The notes: generated by a model not told the origin, from the sequence alone. DNA of 64,000 nt from Stieleria mannarensis (GCF_014154935.1 NZ_JACEHH010000006.1:172420-236419); one strand, 5' to 3'. Counted from the stretch's first letter, positions 1-9,232 are shown. Translations and numbers: made by a program.

Positions 1-309
1 GACGCGCGAATCGATTCTCTGATTCGCAGGGCCGGCGGAGTGGACCTTTCCGAGGCGGCAACCAAACTGAAGGCGGCGTTGCGTGCCAAACTCGAATCGT
101 CCAGCAAAGCACTCACCAAAGAGCAACAGGCGGCGTTGGTGCAGATCGTCGACGATTGTGGACAGCTTTCCCAAGTTGCGGCGGAACTTCACGCAGGGTT
201 CGGCGTCTTGGAAACCGGACACCGTGTCGAGGTGCCCGAACTGAAATTCCTGGAATCGGAAAGCGTCGTGCTGCGACGTGTTCCGCTTCACATACATTTT
301 TCCTGGTAA
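1..309 (+). CDS. C-terminal part of an unidentified protein (gene starts outside the window)
   Basis: The reading frame is open from the first base and runs without a stop to the TAA ending at 309. The GTG at position 40 is only the first possible start inside the window, so this is most likely the 3' end of a longer gene. The visible 102 residues are rich in Lys, Glu and Ala (helical or coiled) and end in a short strand-like tail, PLHIHFSW. I recognise no family. The stop lies only 6 bases before the next start at 316, which suggests that it is co-transcribed with the large membrane-anchored protein and the GYF protein downstream. Confidence 0.6.
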   Translation, partial: DARIDSLIRRAGGVDLSEAATKLKAALRAKLESSSKALTKEQQAALVQIVDDCGQLSQVAAELHAGFGVLETGHRVEVPELKFLESESVVLRRVPLHIHFSW

Positions 310-315
310 TTTTCC

Positions 316-3207
316 ATGCCAACGACCGTTGACAAGATTCGACGCGCGCTTGAGAAACGCGACGGGATTGCCGAAGACGAAATGCGCGTGCTGGCCGATT
401 CCTATCGGACGCAAGTCCAAGAGGTCAATCAGCGTCTCGACGATGCCGTGATGTTGCTGCGCAAAGGGCTGCGCAGTGAGGCGATCCAACGGGTCGAAAT
501 GACGCCCAACGCGCTCGATGCCGCGGCCGACCTGGAATTCCCCGAGTGGGACGAATGGAACGAGATTCTGCAGTTCATGGGAATCCCGTTGCCGCCCAAA
601 CTCAATCAGGACTACGTGGCACAAATCAATGAAGCCATCATTGAAAGTTTGCCCCTGGATGCGCTGTTGCGACGGCACCGGCGTCTGGCGATCGCCAAGG
701 CCCCCCTGGCGGTTCGGCTGCGCACGTTGCGACAGATCGCGCGGGTCGACGCGTCCAACAGCGTCTGGCAAGACGACGTCGAAAAATGGGAAAAGGTCCG
801 GCTGAGTCAAATCGACAAGGAACTCAAACACGCACTGGAACTGGAAGATTCCGCACACCTGTATCAATTGAATCAGGAACTGACCGCCGGCAACTGGCGC
901 GTCGCCCCCTCCTCGCGATTGATCGATCAATGTTCCTTCGCCGCCGAAGCCCATGTGCGACAATCCCAGGAGAATGAATTGGGGGTGTTGGCGCCCCAGA
1001 TCAATGCGGCGTTTGAGCAGCGTGACGAAGCCGAAGCGCGACGCTTGCGGTCGAATTGGCAAGCGGTACGGGCCAAACACAAACTCAGCGTCCCCGGCCA
1101 TCTTGAGTCATCCGTTGCGGCGGCCATGCAGTGGCTGGAGGATCTGGATCGCCAAGCCGTGATGGAAAGCGAACGTCAACAGGCGGTCGCCAACCTGGAA
1201 TCCAAGCTCCAGGCTCACGCGCCGATCGACGACGTCCAGAAAGCCTACGACCAGGCATCGCGGTTCGGCCAGCCGTTGCCGGAGGAACTGACGCATCGCG
1301 TCGAAGAACTGGCCAATCAGCCCGCCAAGCAAGCCAAACGCAAGTTGATCCTGATCGGCGTCGGCGTTGCGGCCGTCGTGTTGATTGCAATCGTCGGCGT
1401 TGCCATGTTCCTCGCGTCGTCGGGGAAACAAACCGCACAACAAGAAACCGTCGACCAGATGACCCAGTTCATCTCGGCCGAACAATACGACGCCGCACTG
1501 GACTACTACAACTCCCTGCTCTCGACCAATCCCGAGGTCGCACAGCTGCCGAAAATGGTCGCGATGCAAGCGACGGCCAAAAAGGCGGTGGAAAAGGAAG
1601 CCACGCGGCAGGAGTTGTTCGAAAAACTGATCGCCCAGGCCAGCAACGATGACCCGGCCTTGATCGACGAAATCCTGTTGCCGCAGTTGGACGAATTGGC
1701 GGCCAGCCCTGGCGAACAGGCGCGCGTCGACGATCTCCGCAAACGCAAGGACGCCTATCGGGCCGGTGAAGCGATGCGGCAGTCCGATGAAATGATCGGC
1801 AAGGTCGCCGAACTGCAGCGACAGTTCGGTGAACTCTCCCGACGTGGCAGCTCCGCCGCCAACCGCCAGGCCATCGCACAATTGCTTTCGTCCATCGTTC
1901 GATTGCCCAATCAATTCCCGCTGGGATCCGATGCCGCCCGTGCCAAACAGGAAACGTTGCGCTCGCAAGTCGATTCGGCGCTGAAGCGGATGAAAGACGA
2001 AAGCATGGTTGCCCAACAGCGCGACGACGCGATTGATTCGTTGCTCAACTCACGCTCGCTGGAGGTCTACTCGGACCGGCTGCGCGATTACTCCACCCAG
2101 TCCGTCTCACGCACCAATTTCATCGAATTTCGCACCGTCATCGACGAAGAGGATCACTGGTTCAACGTCGAACGCACCAACGCCTGGTTGGACGCGTTGG
2201 CATCAAAGCTAGACAACGGGGTGACGTCCTCCGAAGCGTCCGGGTTGATCGAGTCGGCCGAAAAAATCCGCGCGCTCGCCGACCCGAATCCGGTGCTCAA
2301 GGCGATGCCCGATTTCACCCAAACGATGCAAGAGATCGTGGGCCGCAAGGTGATTTTGGACGGCGCCTTTGGGCTGATTTCCAAACACCCCCTGTCGCGT
2401 CTGGTGACGTTGCCGATCCCGGATGCGGACAGCCCCTCCGGGACGACATCGCACCTGATCTACAAGACCTTTGCCGAACAGAACGCCGACCGCATGTCGC
2501 GCGCCGGCAGCATCGGGGTGGACGTGGTTTCCGATCCGCTGGGCGGCGTGCGAAACCGAGCCTTCCAGGGACCGTTGCCCGAGGTCGTCGAAGAACCGAT
2601 GCGGTCGATCAGCCAAGTCGTCGACCAGAAATCCAAACAAGCGATCGGGTTTGACACCAAGTGGGAGCAAACGTTCTTGATCCAGGTCAGCGAGGTGATG
2701 AAACGAAAGAACCTCGACGGCATCATCAAGGAATGGCTGATCTATTACCTGTTGGATGCCGCCACACGCGGCAGCGAAGACCTGAAACAGATGATCCCGC
2801 TGACGATGCGGATGCTGGCCCGACGCAGCACCGTCCGTGAACAGTGGCACCAGTCACGTCCGACCAATGACGACCTCAATCCGGAATTGCGAAAGGTGAT
2901 CATGGCCGAATTGAATGTCGCCTATCGACGCTTTGCCAACCCGCTGTCGGATTACGAAACGGTCGCATCACAGCGGATCAAGTGGGTCGGGTTTCTGGCG
3001 AAATCCGCCGGCGGCCAAATCGAGTATCATCTTCGTGGTGGCACCCCCGAAATCGATGGAACCTTGTACGTCGTCGCCGCGGCGAGAGAGGGCGACGCGG
3101 AGACGTCATTTTTTCCGGTCGGAAAATTGCAACAAGGCCACGTTCAACTGACACCCAATCCCGTGCACCAAGTCCCGGGACGCCCCCTGTTCTTGTTCCC
3201 GTACTGA
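316..3207 (+). CDS. Large single-TM coiled-coil protein of unknown function (963 aa)
   Basis: The ATG start lies 6 bases after the upstream stop. The first 340 residues are charged and helical, with repeated amphipathic segments that look like coiled coil. One clear membrane segment follows at about residues 343-366, preceded by a Lys/Arg cluster (QAKRKL), so the N-terminal half is predicted to be cytoplasmic and the C-terminal 600 residues extracytoplasmic. The stretch after the membrane segment is again helical (tetratricopeptide- or spectrin-like in appearance). The last roughly 100 residues look beta-rich. No enzyme motif was seen. The gene is 5 bases upstream of the GYF-domain gene, so both probably act in one envelope complex. 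Function unknown. Confidence 0.85.
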   Translation: MPTTVDKIRRALEKRDGIAEDEMRVLADSYRTQVQEVNQRLDDAVMLLRKGLRSEAIQRVEMTPNALDAAADLEFPEWDEWNEILQFMGIPLPPKLNQDYVAQINEAIIESLPLDALLRRHRRLAIAKAPLAVRLRTLRQIARVDASNSVWQDDVEKWEKVRLSQIDKELKHALELEDSAHLYQLNQELTAGNWRVAPSSRLIDQCSFAAEAHVRQSQENELGVLAPQINAAFEQRDEAEARRLRSNWQAVRAKHKLSVPGHLESSVAAAMQWLEDLDRQAVMESERQQAVANLESKLQAHAPIDDVQKAYDQASRFGQPLPEELTHRVEELANQPAKQAKRKLILIGVGVAAVVLIAIVGVAMFLASSGKQTAQQETVDQMTQFISAEQYDAALDYYNSLLSTNPEVAQLPKMVAMQATAKKAVEKEATRQELFEKLIAQASNDDPALIDEILLPQLDELAASPGEQARVDDLRKRKDAYRAGEAMRQSDEMIGKVAELQRQFGELSRRGSSAANRQAIAQLLSSIVRLPNQFPLGSDAARAKQETLRSQVDSALKRMKDESMVAQQRDDAIDSLLNSRSLEVYSDRLRDYSTQSVSRTNFIEFRTVIDEEDHWFNVERTNAWLDALASKLDNGVTSSEASGLIESAEKIRALADPNPVLKAMPDFTQTMQEIVGRKVILDGAFGLISKHPLSRLVTLPIPDADSPSGTTSHLIYKTFAEQNADRMSRAGSIGVDVVSDPLGGVRNRAFQGPLPEVVEEPMRSISQVVDQKSKQAIGFDTKWEQTFLIQVSEVMKRKNLDGIIKEWLIYYLLDAATRGSEDLKQMIPLTMRMLARRSTVREQWHQSRPTNDDLNPELRKVIMAELNVAYRRFANPLSDYETVASQRIKWVGFLAKSAGGQIEYHLRGGTPEIDGTLYVVAAAREGDAETSFFPVGKLQQGHVQLTPNPVHQVPGRPLFLFPY

Positions 3208-3212
3208 ATCGC

Positions 3213-4136
3213 ATGACTCAAATCGAACGCGTCTTCATTCGCTTCCGCGGTCGAACGATCGGCCCGTTGACACCGGACAAGGTCAAGGACATGGTCCGCA
3301 GGGGCCAAGTCACGCGGATGCATGAGTTGTCCGGCGACGGGTTGAGCTGGATGAAGGCCGATGAGTTTGGGAACTTCTTTCCCCGCGCCACTCCCAGCGG
3401 AGGCATGGCCGGCGACATGGCCGCCTCGGCCTCCAGCGTTCCGCCGGGCAGCGAAGGATCCCACGACGGAGGCGGCCCCGCCGCACCGGCGGCCAACGAC
3501 AACGCGACCGCACAGTGGTACGCCCACGTCAACGGCGAAAAACAAGGTCCCGTGTCGATGGACCAGATGCGTTTGTACAGCGAGGCGAAGATCCTGAAGA
3601 AGGACTCGCTGGTGTGGAAAAACGGCATGGAGACGTGGAAACCGGCGGCCGAAGCGATTCCTGAACTGTTCGGCGGCGCCACCCCCGGCGGCGGAACCCC
3701 GACGGTCAGCCACGTTTCCAGCGAAACCCCGCCGGCCGACGCCGGTGCGTTGGCAACCGAGATCGCCAAGCACCACGCGCTGATCATGGCTTTCGGCGTC
3801 AGCTTGCTGATCATTGCCGCAATCTTTATGGTCGGCCAAATCGTCGCGCTCAATCAAGGCGGCCGAAAGTTGAAATCCGACACCATGTCCGCCGCGATCC
3901 GGATCTCGCTCAGCGGTGTGGCGGCCATCTCAGGCGTCATGGCCGTCCAGGCGTCGCTGAAATTGAAGGCCGCCGCGCAATCCGCTTCGGCGATCGCCGC
4001 GCTGGTGGCCGCCCGAACGGTCAACCAATTCTGGCTGCTGACCTCCGTCGCCGTGATGATCTGGCTGGGCATCCTGTTGCTGGTCCTGATCACCGCCTTG
4101 GCGACCAACGTCCCGATCACCAACGTCCTGGCCTGA
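3213..4136 (+). CDS. GYF-domain membrane protein (two GYF_2-type repeats, two TM helices)
   Basis: The ATG at 3213, 5 bases after the preceding stop, is chosen over longer frames that would overlap the upstream gene. Residues about 5-50 (RFRGRTIGPLTP, GDGLSWMKADEF) and about 105-155 (WYAHVNGEKQGPV, VWKNGMETWKPA) both fit the GYF_2/DUF4339 pattern: an aromatic start, GP in the middle and a W..A end. A Pro/Gly/Ala-rich linker separates them. Two hydrophobic segments lie near residues 190-212 and 270-300, joined by an amphipathic helix. GYF domains generally bind proline-rich peptides. The partner could be the neighbouring 963-aa protein (inference). The total length is 307 residues. Confidence 0.8.
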   Translation: MTQIERVFIRFRGRTIGPLTPDKVKDMVRRGQVTRMHELSGDGLSWMKADEFGNFFPRATPSGGMAGDMAASASSVPPGSEGSHDGGGPAAPAANDNATAQWYAHVNGEKQGPVSMDQMRLYSEAKILKKDSLVWKNGMETWKPAAEAIPELFGGATPGGGTPTVSHVSSETPPADAGALATEIAKHHALIMAFGVSLLIIAAIFMVGQIVALNQGGRKLKSDTMSAAIRISLSGVAAISGVMAVQASLKLKAAAQSASAIAALVAARTVNQFWLLTSVAVMIWLGILLLVLITALATNVPITNVLA

Positions 4137-4170
4137 CCGGCGGATTGGCCTGACCGGCGGATTGGCCTGA
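4131..4170. repeat. 17-bp tandem repeat at the 3' end of the GYF gene
   Basis: The unit gcctgaccggcggattg occurs at 4131-4147 and 4148-4164 and is followed by a partial third copy to 4170. The first copy contains the stop codon of the GYF gene. Confidence 0.8.
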
Positions 4171-4269
4171 TCCCCTTTCGCAGCCACGAAAACCGTCGTG
4201 GCCTACGAAAACCGGGCGTCCGATGATACGCTTTCCCGTTTCACACACGCCCCCTGTTTGAACAGAGCC

Positions 4270-5361
4270 ATGGAAGCCGGGATTGTCGGATTGCCCAACG
4301 TTGGCAAGAGCACGCTTTTCAACGCATTAACGAGCTCGCAGGCCGCCCAAAGCGAGAATTACCCGTTTTGCACGATCGAACCCAACGAGGGGATCGTCAA
4401 CGTTCCCGACGAGCGTTTGGGCCGAATCACGAAGTACATCACCCCGCAAAAGACCATCCCGGCGGCACTCAAGTTGGTGGACATCGCGGGAATCGTCAAA
4501 GGCGCCAGCGATGGAGAGGGGTTGGGGAACAAGTTTCTCAGCCACATCCGCCAGGTCGACGCGATCGTCCAAGTCGTGCGTTGTTTCGAAGACGCCGACG
4601 TGATCCACGTCTCCGGGAACGTCGATCCGGTCGCGGACATCGACACGATCGAGACCGAATTGGTTCTGGCCGACCTGCAAACGCTGGAAAACGCGCTCGC
4701 CAAAGCCCAGCGGACCGCTCGCAGCGGCGACAAAGAGGCCAAGATTCGGGTGACGGCGATCGAAAAATGCAACGCACACCTGGAATCGGAACAGCCCTTA
4801 CGGACGCTGAATTTGACCGAACCGGAGGCCAAGTCGATCCATAGCTTCGGATTGATGACCGCCAAACCGATTCTGTATGTCGCCAACGTCGACGAAAACG
4901 ACCTGGAGGGCAAAGACCCGCTGGTGGACAAGGTCCGCCAGCACGCCCAGGCATCGGGAGCCAACGTGGTCTGCGTCAGCGCGAAACTGGAAGCCGAATT
5001 GGCAGAACTGGATGAAGCCGATCGCGAAGAGATGTTGGCCGACGTCGGATTGGACGCACCGGCGCTGAGCACGATCGCCCAAGCGGCCTACAAGACGTTG
5101 GGGCTGCAAAGTTATTTCACCGCCGGCGAAAAAGAAGTCCGGGCCTGGACGATCCCCGTCGGTGCGACCGCTCCCCAAGCGGCGGGTGTGATTCACACCG
5201 ACTTCGAAAAGGGTTTCATTCGCTGTGAAGTCTATACACTGGAAGACCTGGAAACCTACGGCAGCGAAAAAGAGATTCGCCAAGCCGGTAAACTACGCGT
5301 GGAAGGAAAGGACTACGTCATGCAAGATGGCGACATCTGTCATTTCCTGCACAAAATTTGA
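4270..5361 (+). CDS. ychF: Redox-regulated P-loop ATPase/GTPase YchF (OLA1 family)
   Basis: The ATG at 4270 gives 363 residues, exactly the usual YchF length; upstream in-frame starts would add an unrelated tail. The P-loop GLPNVGKS is at residues 7-14. The typical YchF sequence [12 protein letters not shown] follows, then the switch region [19 protein letters not shown]. The C-terminal part carries the TGS domain ([25 protein letters not shown]). YchF is a ribosome-associated, ATP-preferring member of the Obg group linked to stress responses. The gene stands alone between the GYF gene and a small membrane protein. Confidence 0.97.
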   Translation: MEAGIVGLPNVGKSTLFNALTSSQAAQSENYPFCTIEPNEGIVNVPDERLGRITKYITPQKTIPAALKLVDIAGIVKGASDGEGLGNKFLSHIRQVDAIVQVVRCFEDADVIHVSGNVDPVADIDTIETELVLADLQTLENALAKAQRTARSGDKEAKIRVTAIEKCNAHLESEQPLRTLNLTEPEAKSIHSFGLMTAKPILYVANVDENDLEGKDPLVDKVRQHAQASGANVVCVSAKLEAELAELDEADREEMLADVGLDAPALSTIAQAAYKTLGLQSYFTAGEKEVRAWTIPVGATAPQAAGVIHTDFEKGFIRCEVYTLEDLETYGSEKEIRQAGKLRVEGKDYVMQDGDICHFLHKI

Positions 5362-5409
5362 TTCGGCCCACCAACACCACCACCACGAAGCACTTCCGCT
5401 TAGGTATTC

Positions 5410-6033
5410 ATGAACAAGATGTTGATTCCAATCCTCTTTGCCATCGGCACGGCACTTTTCTGGGGCTGTTACGGACCGACGATCGGAAACGCGCAAACAC
5501 CGCGGGTCGACGGCAAACCGTTGCTTCCCCCGGACGGCTGGACGCCGTTTAAACCCTACGTGTTCATCGGGATCGCCTATCTGGTGATCGCGATCGTCGG
5601 CGGCTTGGCGATGATGAAGGTCAAAGGCGACAGTTTTAACTACACCGCCGCGGTGCCGGGCGTGGAAGGGGTGACGCACTTCCTGCCGGCCAAATGGGGA
5701 TTCTTGGCCGGTGCCTTGGGCGCGTTCGGAGCGTTGTGCTTGACCACCGCGATGATGACCAGCCGCGGCAACGCGCTGCTGGTGATGCCGATCGTGTTCG
5801 GCGGCGCCGTCTCGGTCACGGCGATCGTTTCGATCATCAAACTGCGCGGACACGGCCCGCTGGAAATCAACCCGATGCTGTGGGTCGGCATGGGACTGAC
5901 CGTCGTCGGCGTGGTCTTAGTCGCGATGAACACGCCCCACGGTCACGCCCCGAAAAAACCGGCCGCGGCCGTCGCCGAACCCGCCACGGATTCCGAGAGC
6001 GAACCCCAATCGGAATCCGCCGAAACGTTGTGA
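5410..6033 (+). CDS. Small polytopic membrane protein, DMT/EamA-like
   Basis: 207 residues with an N-terminal hydrophobic segment (about 5-22) and four more at roughly 50-70, 98-118, 122-142 and 155-174. The tail is acidic and Ser/Glu-rich. The pattern ALFWGCYGP near the N-terminus and the small-residue-rich helices resemble half-sized drug/metabolite transporter-type proteins, but no substrate can be inferred. The gene begins 48 bases after ychF. Its stop overlaps a possible GTG start of the next gene at 6030, so the two are probably translated together. Confidence 0.7.
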   Translation: MNKMLIPILFAIGTALFWGCYGPTIGNAQTPRVDGKPLLPPDGWTPFKPYVFIGIAYLVIAIVGGLAMMKVKGDSFNYTAAVPGVEGVTHFLPAKWGFLAGALGAFGALCLTTAMMTSRGNALLVMPIVFGGAVSVTAIVSIIKLRGHGPLEINPMLWVGMGLTVVGVVLVAMNTPHGHAPKKPAAAVAEPATDSESEPQSESAETL

Positions 6034-6047
6034 GGGTGAACGCGCCG

Positions 6048-6437
6048 ATGCCTGACGCAAATGACCGGCCTGCTGCTACGGACCGGGTCGAGCCAACGGA
6101 CCGGGTCGAGGCCATCGACCGCCAAGTCGCCCACCTGTGGATGGTGCGGACGTTCCTGAAACATGCCGACGAGGCCGAGGACGACGAGGAGCTGCGGAGT
6201 GTGGTTCGAGACATCTATGACTTCATCCTGGCCGTCGGACCGATCGATCAGGTGCAGGACGATGCCGGCTATTTAAAGATGGCCAAGAAGAAACTGTCCA
6301 AACTGCGCAAAGCCACCGAACTGTACGAGGAAATCCAACCCGAAGTCAGCGGGCACACCAATTTTGTGATGGCGGCCAAGTCGCTGCGACTGGCACTCGA
6401 TCGAATCACCGAGTTGGTCAACTCGCCGGGGAGTTAG
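6048..6437 (+). CDS. Small helical protein of unknown function (129 aa)
   Basis: I chose the ATG at 6048; a GTG at 6030 that overlaps the preceding stop is an alternative. The first 25 residues repeat the pattern DRVE. The rest is predicted helical and charged (HADEAEDDEELRSVVRDIYDFI) without Cys, signal peptide or membrane segments, so it is cytoplasmic. No family is recognised. Close spacing suggests co-transcription with the small membrane protein upstream. Confidence 0.65.
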   Translation: MPDANDRPAATDRVEPTDRVEAIDRQVAHLWMVRTFLKHADEAEDDEELRSVVRDIYDFILAVGPIDQVQDDAGYLKMAKKKLSKLRKATELYEEIQPEVSGHTNFVMAAKSLRLALDRITELVNSPGS

Positions 6438-6485
6438 ACGATCTTCACGCCCGAAGCTTCGGCCAAACGGCAGTGGACGACGCGA

Positions 6486-6540
6486 GGAGTCCATGCAGCC
6501 GGCAATCCGAATGGACTCGTCGCCTCGTCCACTACCCGAA
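6486..6540. repeat. Dispersed repeat copy A (ggagtcc ... ggactcgtcgc)
   Basis: The block contains ggagtcc, ggcaa, gaatggactcgtcgc and cgtccactac in order. The same series occurs in reverse orientation at 33706-33780. It lies between two genes and inside the long but untenable N-terminal extension of the next gene. Confidence 0.55.
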
Positions 6541-6553
6541 AACGTTTCCACGT

Positions 6554-6576
6554 GTTCCCAAGCACAGCCTGGGAAC
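6554..6576. repeat. GTTCCCA...TGGGAAC hairpin repeat
   Basis: Perfect 7-base arms gttccca (6554-6560) and tgggaac (6570-6576) with a 9-base loop. A decayed relative lies at about 7424-7450 and similar sequences at about 18630-18652 and 19118-19140. It is probably a small dispersed palindrome and not a terminator, as no T-run follows. Confidence 0.5.
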
Positions 6577-6598
6577 CCCATGCACCGGAGGCTCCGAC

Positions 6599-7267
6599 TT
6601 GGCCACCTCAAACTCCAAAACCAAAGACTTCATCGATCCGACGTTTCTGTTTCGTTTCGAAGTCGACGTCCAGAAAGCGGATTTGGAATGGACCTCCAAA
6701 GGTCTGCAGCTTCCCGAATCGTGCCGGATGCCATCGTTCGGGGCACTCGGCGGCCGCAAGGTGTTTGCCGACGTACGGCTGGCGTGGTCCGACGCCGGGC
6801 TGGGCGTGCATGTGCTGGTCAACGGCAAACGGCAAGTCCCCTGGTGCCGCGAAACACGTCTGGACGAAAGCGACGGCTTTCATCTTTGGATCGACACCCG
6901 CTGCAGCCCCAACATCCACCGGGCGACACAGTACTGTCATCGTTTCCTGTTCATGCCTGCCGGGGGCGGACCACGGCGCGAACGCCCGATCGCATCCCTG
7001 ATCGAAATCCATCGCGCCCGCGGGAATCCCAAACCGATCGCCGCCGACACGCTGTCGATCAAGACGTTCGCGCGGCACGACGGCTATGAACTCCGCGGGC
7101 TGATCCCCACCGCCGCACTGACCGGATTCGAGCCTGCCGAGCAAACCCGCCTGGCACTTTACTACGCCGTCATCGACCGCGAACTCGGCTGGCAAACTTT
7201 CGGCCCCGGCCCGGAATACCCTGTTACCGAGGACCCCAGTTTGTGGGCCGACGCGGTTTTGGTTTAG
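6599..7267 (+). CDS. CBM9/DOMON-like beta-sandwich protein
   Basis: The frame is open from 6473, but the first 40 codons consist of dispersed repeat sequence, so I prefer the TTG at 6599 (222 residues, starting MATSNSKTKDF). The remainder is beta-rich and follows the pattern of family 9 carbohydrate-binding-like domains: DVRLAWSDAGLGVHV, a central ESDGFHLWIDTR, and a final strand after the LYYAVIDRE segment. No signal peptide is seen, which is odd for a sugar-binding module. An interaction or sensing role is possible; no catalytic residues are recognisable. Confidence 0.6.
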   Translation: MATSNSKTKDFIDPTFLFRFEVDVQKADLEWTSKGLQLPESCRMPSFGALGGRKVFADVRLAWSDAGLGVHVLVNGKRQVPWCRETRLDESDGFHLWIDTRCSPNIHRATQYCHRFLFMPAGGGPRRERPIASLIEIHRARGNPKPIAADTLSIKTFARHDGYELRGLIPTAALTGFEPAEQTRLALYYAVIDRELGWQTFGPGPEYPVTEDPSLWADAVLV

Positions 7268-7457
7268 TTTCAGATTCGTCGGCCGGGGGCGTGCTCTTCC
7301 TCCATCACACGCGCCAACGGAAGACTTCACCCGTCCTGGAGAGGTCATGCGATCGTTATGGCGTGCAACGAGCCGCGGCGAACCCTCCCCGCTCCGAGCG
7401 CGGATTCCGTGGCGCTCCCCACCTTGTTCTCAAGCGGAGTCTGGGAATGAGGCGGCA

Positions 7458-8654
7458 CTAAGGCGTGATCGGGCTGGTCACCGGCGGTGTGGAAAACGCG
7501 TCGTCGTCGTCCGAAGATCCGGCCGCGAACGCGGCTCCGGCCGCTGCGAATCCCAACACGGGCAGCAGACTGCCGCGTCCACCGACGCCACCGCCGGCTC
7601 CGCCACCGCCTCCCCCGCCACCACCGACGGGTGCACCTTCCATCGACGCGGTTTCAACGGGCAATCCCGGCTCACCGGGAGGCAGGATTTCGGGCTGTTG
7701 CGGTTGGTCTTCAATCAGCTCCTCGATCGCCGGCGATTCTAAACCGCTGGGCGCGAGCTGCAATTCAAACTGGGGCTGGAACGTCGATGCCTGGAGTGCG
7801 ACCAACTGCCGGCCGTCATCGCCGACTGATTCGCTGCTGGCAAGCACTTCTTCGACCAGTTGGACTCCGACCACGCCGATTCCGTCAGGACCGATGGCGA
7901 TGACCGAGTAAAACCCGGGGGCCAACGAGTCGATCGTAAAGCTGCCGTCGGCTTCGGTGATCGCCTGTCCGATCAGCTCGCGGTTTTGGTACAGCAAAAC
8001 GTTGGTGCCGGCGGCACCGTCAAGCTGGCCATCGTTCGCCCCGGCACGATAAATCCGTCCCGAGATCCCGCCGGCCGTTTGGGCGACGCGGTAGGTGTGC
8101 TCGGCACGCAGCTCATTCATCAGCTTGACCCCATGGGGGCCTTCAAATGCCGCCACAAATGGGATGGTCGACGGCATGTATCGGATCACCGAGTTTCTGA
8201 CTTTGTTGACACGCAGCCCGGCGGCGGCGATCTCCAGTTGATGATGCCGCGGGTCGATTTGCCGGTCACTGGCGGCAACCACATGCACGGCATAGCAGGC
8301 GACGAGGTTCGGGCCGCGGGTCACCAGGGTGTAGACACCGTCGGGCACCCCGGCAAAGGAATACTGAAAACCTGATTCGGCTGACGGCTGAGCCCGATAG
8401 ATCGCGCCCTCTTGAGAAACGAGCGAAACGCCGATGCTGCCCGCCGGGAGGGTGTCTGCCGACGTGTCCGGCGCTACAATCACCGCATCCAGTCGGCCTT
8501 CGGCGCTGGCCGCGACCCACTGTTGGACCACCAAGTGCTGGCCGTCACCCTCGGCGGCGGCCGCAAAATCGGTCCAGACCAGACTCGCGAGCGCAAAAAT
8601 GGCCGGCGTCACGATGCTCAGTGAGGGCATCAGGGGCTGTGTAAACGTACGCAT
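7458..8654 (-). CDS. Secreted protein with carboxypeptidase-regulatory-like beta domain and Gly-rich C-terminus
   Basis: 398 residues. The N-terminus is a signal peptide ending near the Ala run in WTDFAAAAEG. Residues about 30-120 and 195-270 look like Greek-key modules, including GAAGTNVLLYQNRELIGQ and ITEADGSFTIDSLAPGFYSV, the pattern of carboxypeptidase-regulatory/SdrD-B-like domains. From about residue 340 there is an uninterrupted Gly run, then a hydrophobic stretch (LLPVLGFAAAGAAFAAG) and a tail containing DDDD. This end could be a membrane anchor or sorting tail. A structural or surface role is inferred. Confidence 0.75.
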   Translation of the reverse strand: MRTFTQPLMPSLSIVTPAIFALASLVWTDFAAAAEGDGQHLVVQQWVAASAEGRLDAVIVAPDTSADTLPAGSIGVSLVSQEGAIYRAQPSAESGFQYSFAGVPDGVYTLVTRGPNLVACYAVHVVAASDRQIDPRHHQLEIAAAGLRVNKVRNSVIRYMPSTIPFVAAFEGPHGVKLMNELRAEHTYRVAQTAGGISGRIYRAGANDGQLDGAAGTNVLLYQNRELIGQAITEADGSFTIDSLAPGFYSVIAIGPDGIGVVGVQLVEEVLASSESVGDDGRQLVALQASTFQPQFELQLAPSGLESPAIEELIEDQPQQPEILPPGEPGLPVETASMEGAPVGGGGGGGGGAGGGVGGRGSLLPVLGFAAAGAAFAAGSSDDDDAFSTPPVTSPITP

Positions 8655-8743
8655 CGGGAAACTCTGACAGACGTAGAAACCGGGTGTAGAACGAGCGGAC
8701 CAGTCATACTAGCTTGAGGGATTTCCCCGGGCAAGCAAACAGC

Positions 8744-9106
8744 GTGAGCATTAACCCATATTCCGTCACCGCCGAGGCGCCTTTGCAGAAAGGCTACTTT
8801 GGCGAACACTCCCGCCGAAAGGAGGGGGCGTTCCTGTATCGCGTGGTCGAGATCCGGCACCCGATCGAGGCGGAGTTCGTTTATTCCGGTTGGTGGTTCC
8901 GCCAAACGATCGACATTGCTGGCGAGCGGGTTTGGCGCCAGATCAGCTGGATCGGGTTGAAAAAACAGGCCGAGTTTCGGTTGCCCGAGTCGCTTGACGC
9001 GAATCGTCGCCAAGGCCGCATCGAAATCGACTTTTCGCGAGGATTGCGGATCCGTCGCTTTCGGATCTGGATCGGGGAGGAGTTGGTTTACGACGAAGTG
9101 GCGTGA
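8744..9106 (+). CDS. Small beta-rich hypothetical protein (120 aa)
   Basis: The GTG at 8744 (MSINPYSVTAEAP) is preferred over a TTG at 8714 because planctomycete proteins of this kind commonly begin with an NPY/NPYS motif. There is no signal peptide and no membrane segment. The alternating hydrophobic pattern (FVYSGWWFRQTIDI, FRIWIGEELVYDEV) suggests an all-beta fold. It is transcribed divergently from the secreted protein upstream, which leaves about 90 bases for two promoters. Function unknown. Confidence 0.6.
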   Translation: MSINPYSVTAEAPLQKGYFGEHSRRKEGAFLYRVVEIRHPIEAEFVYSGWWFRQTIDIAGERVWRQISWIGLKKQAEFRLPESLDANRRQGRIEIDFSRGLRIRRFRIWIGEELVYDEVA

Positions 9107-9133
9107 ACACGGGCAATCGTCAGATCGATCACT

Positions 9134-9232
9134 CGTAGCGGAAGCCGCCAAGGCTTTCGATCATCGCGTAGCGAAAGCCGCCAAGGCTTTCGATCATCGC
9201 GTAGCGGAAGCCGCCAACGGTTTGTTGTCATG
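9134..9232. repeat. Three 33-bp tandem units (cgtagcggaagccgccaagg core)
   Basis: Units start at 9134, 9167 and 9200. The first two are nearly identical and the third diverges after gccgccaa. The core reappears inverted at 9319-9343 and again inverted at 19156-19181, so it is a dispersed element that has also been amplified in tandem here. Confidence 0.85.

Noticed and set aside
1108..2016. Long open frame (302 codons) on the minus strand inside the 963-aa gene
   Set aside because: It is a shadow of high-GC codon usage in the plus-strand gene; its product has a skewed, low-information composition and no domain.
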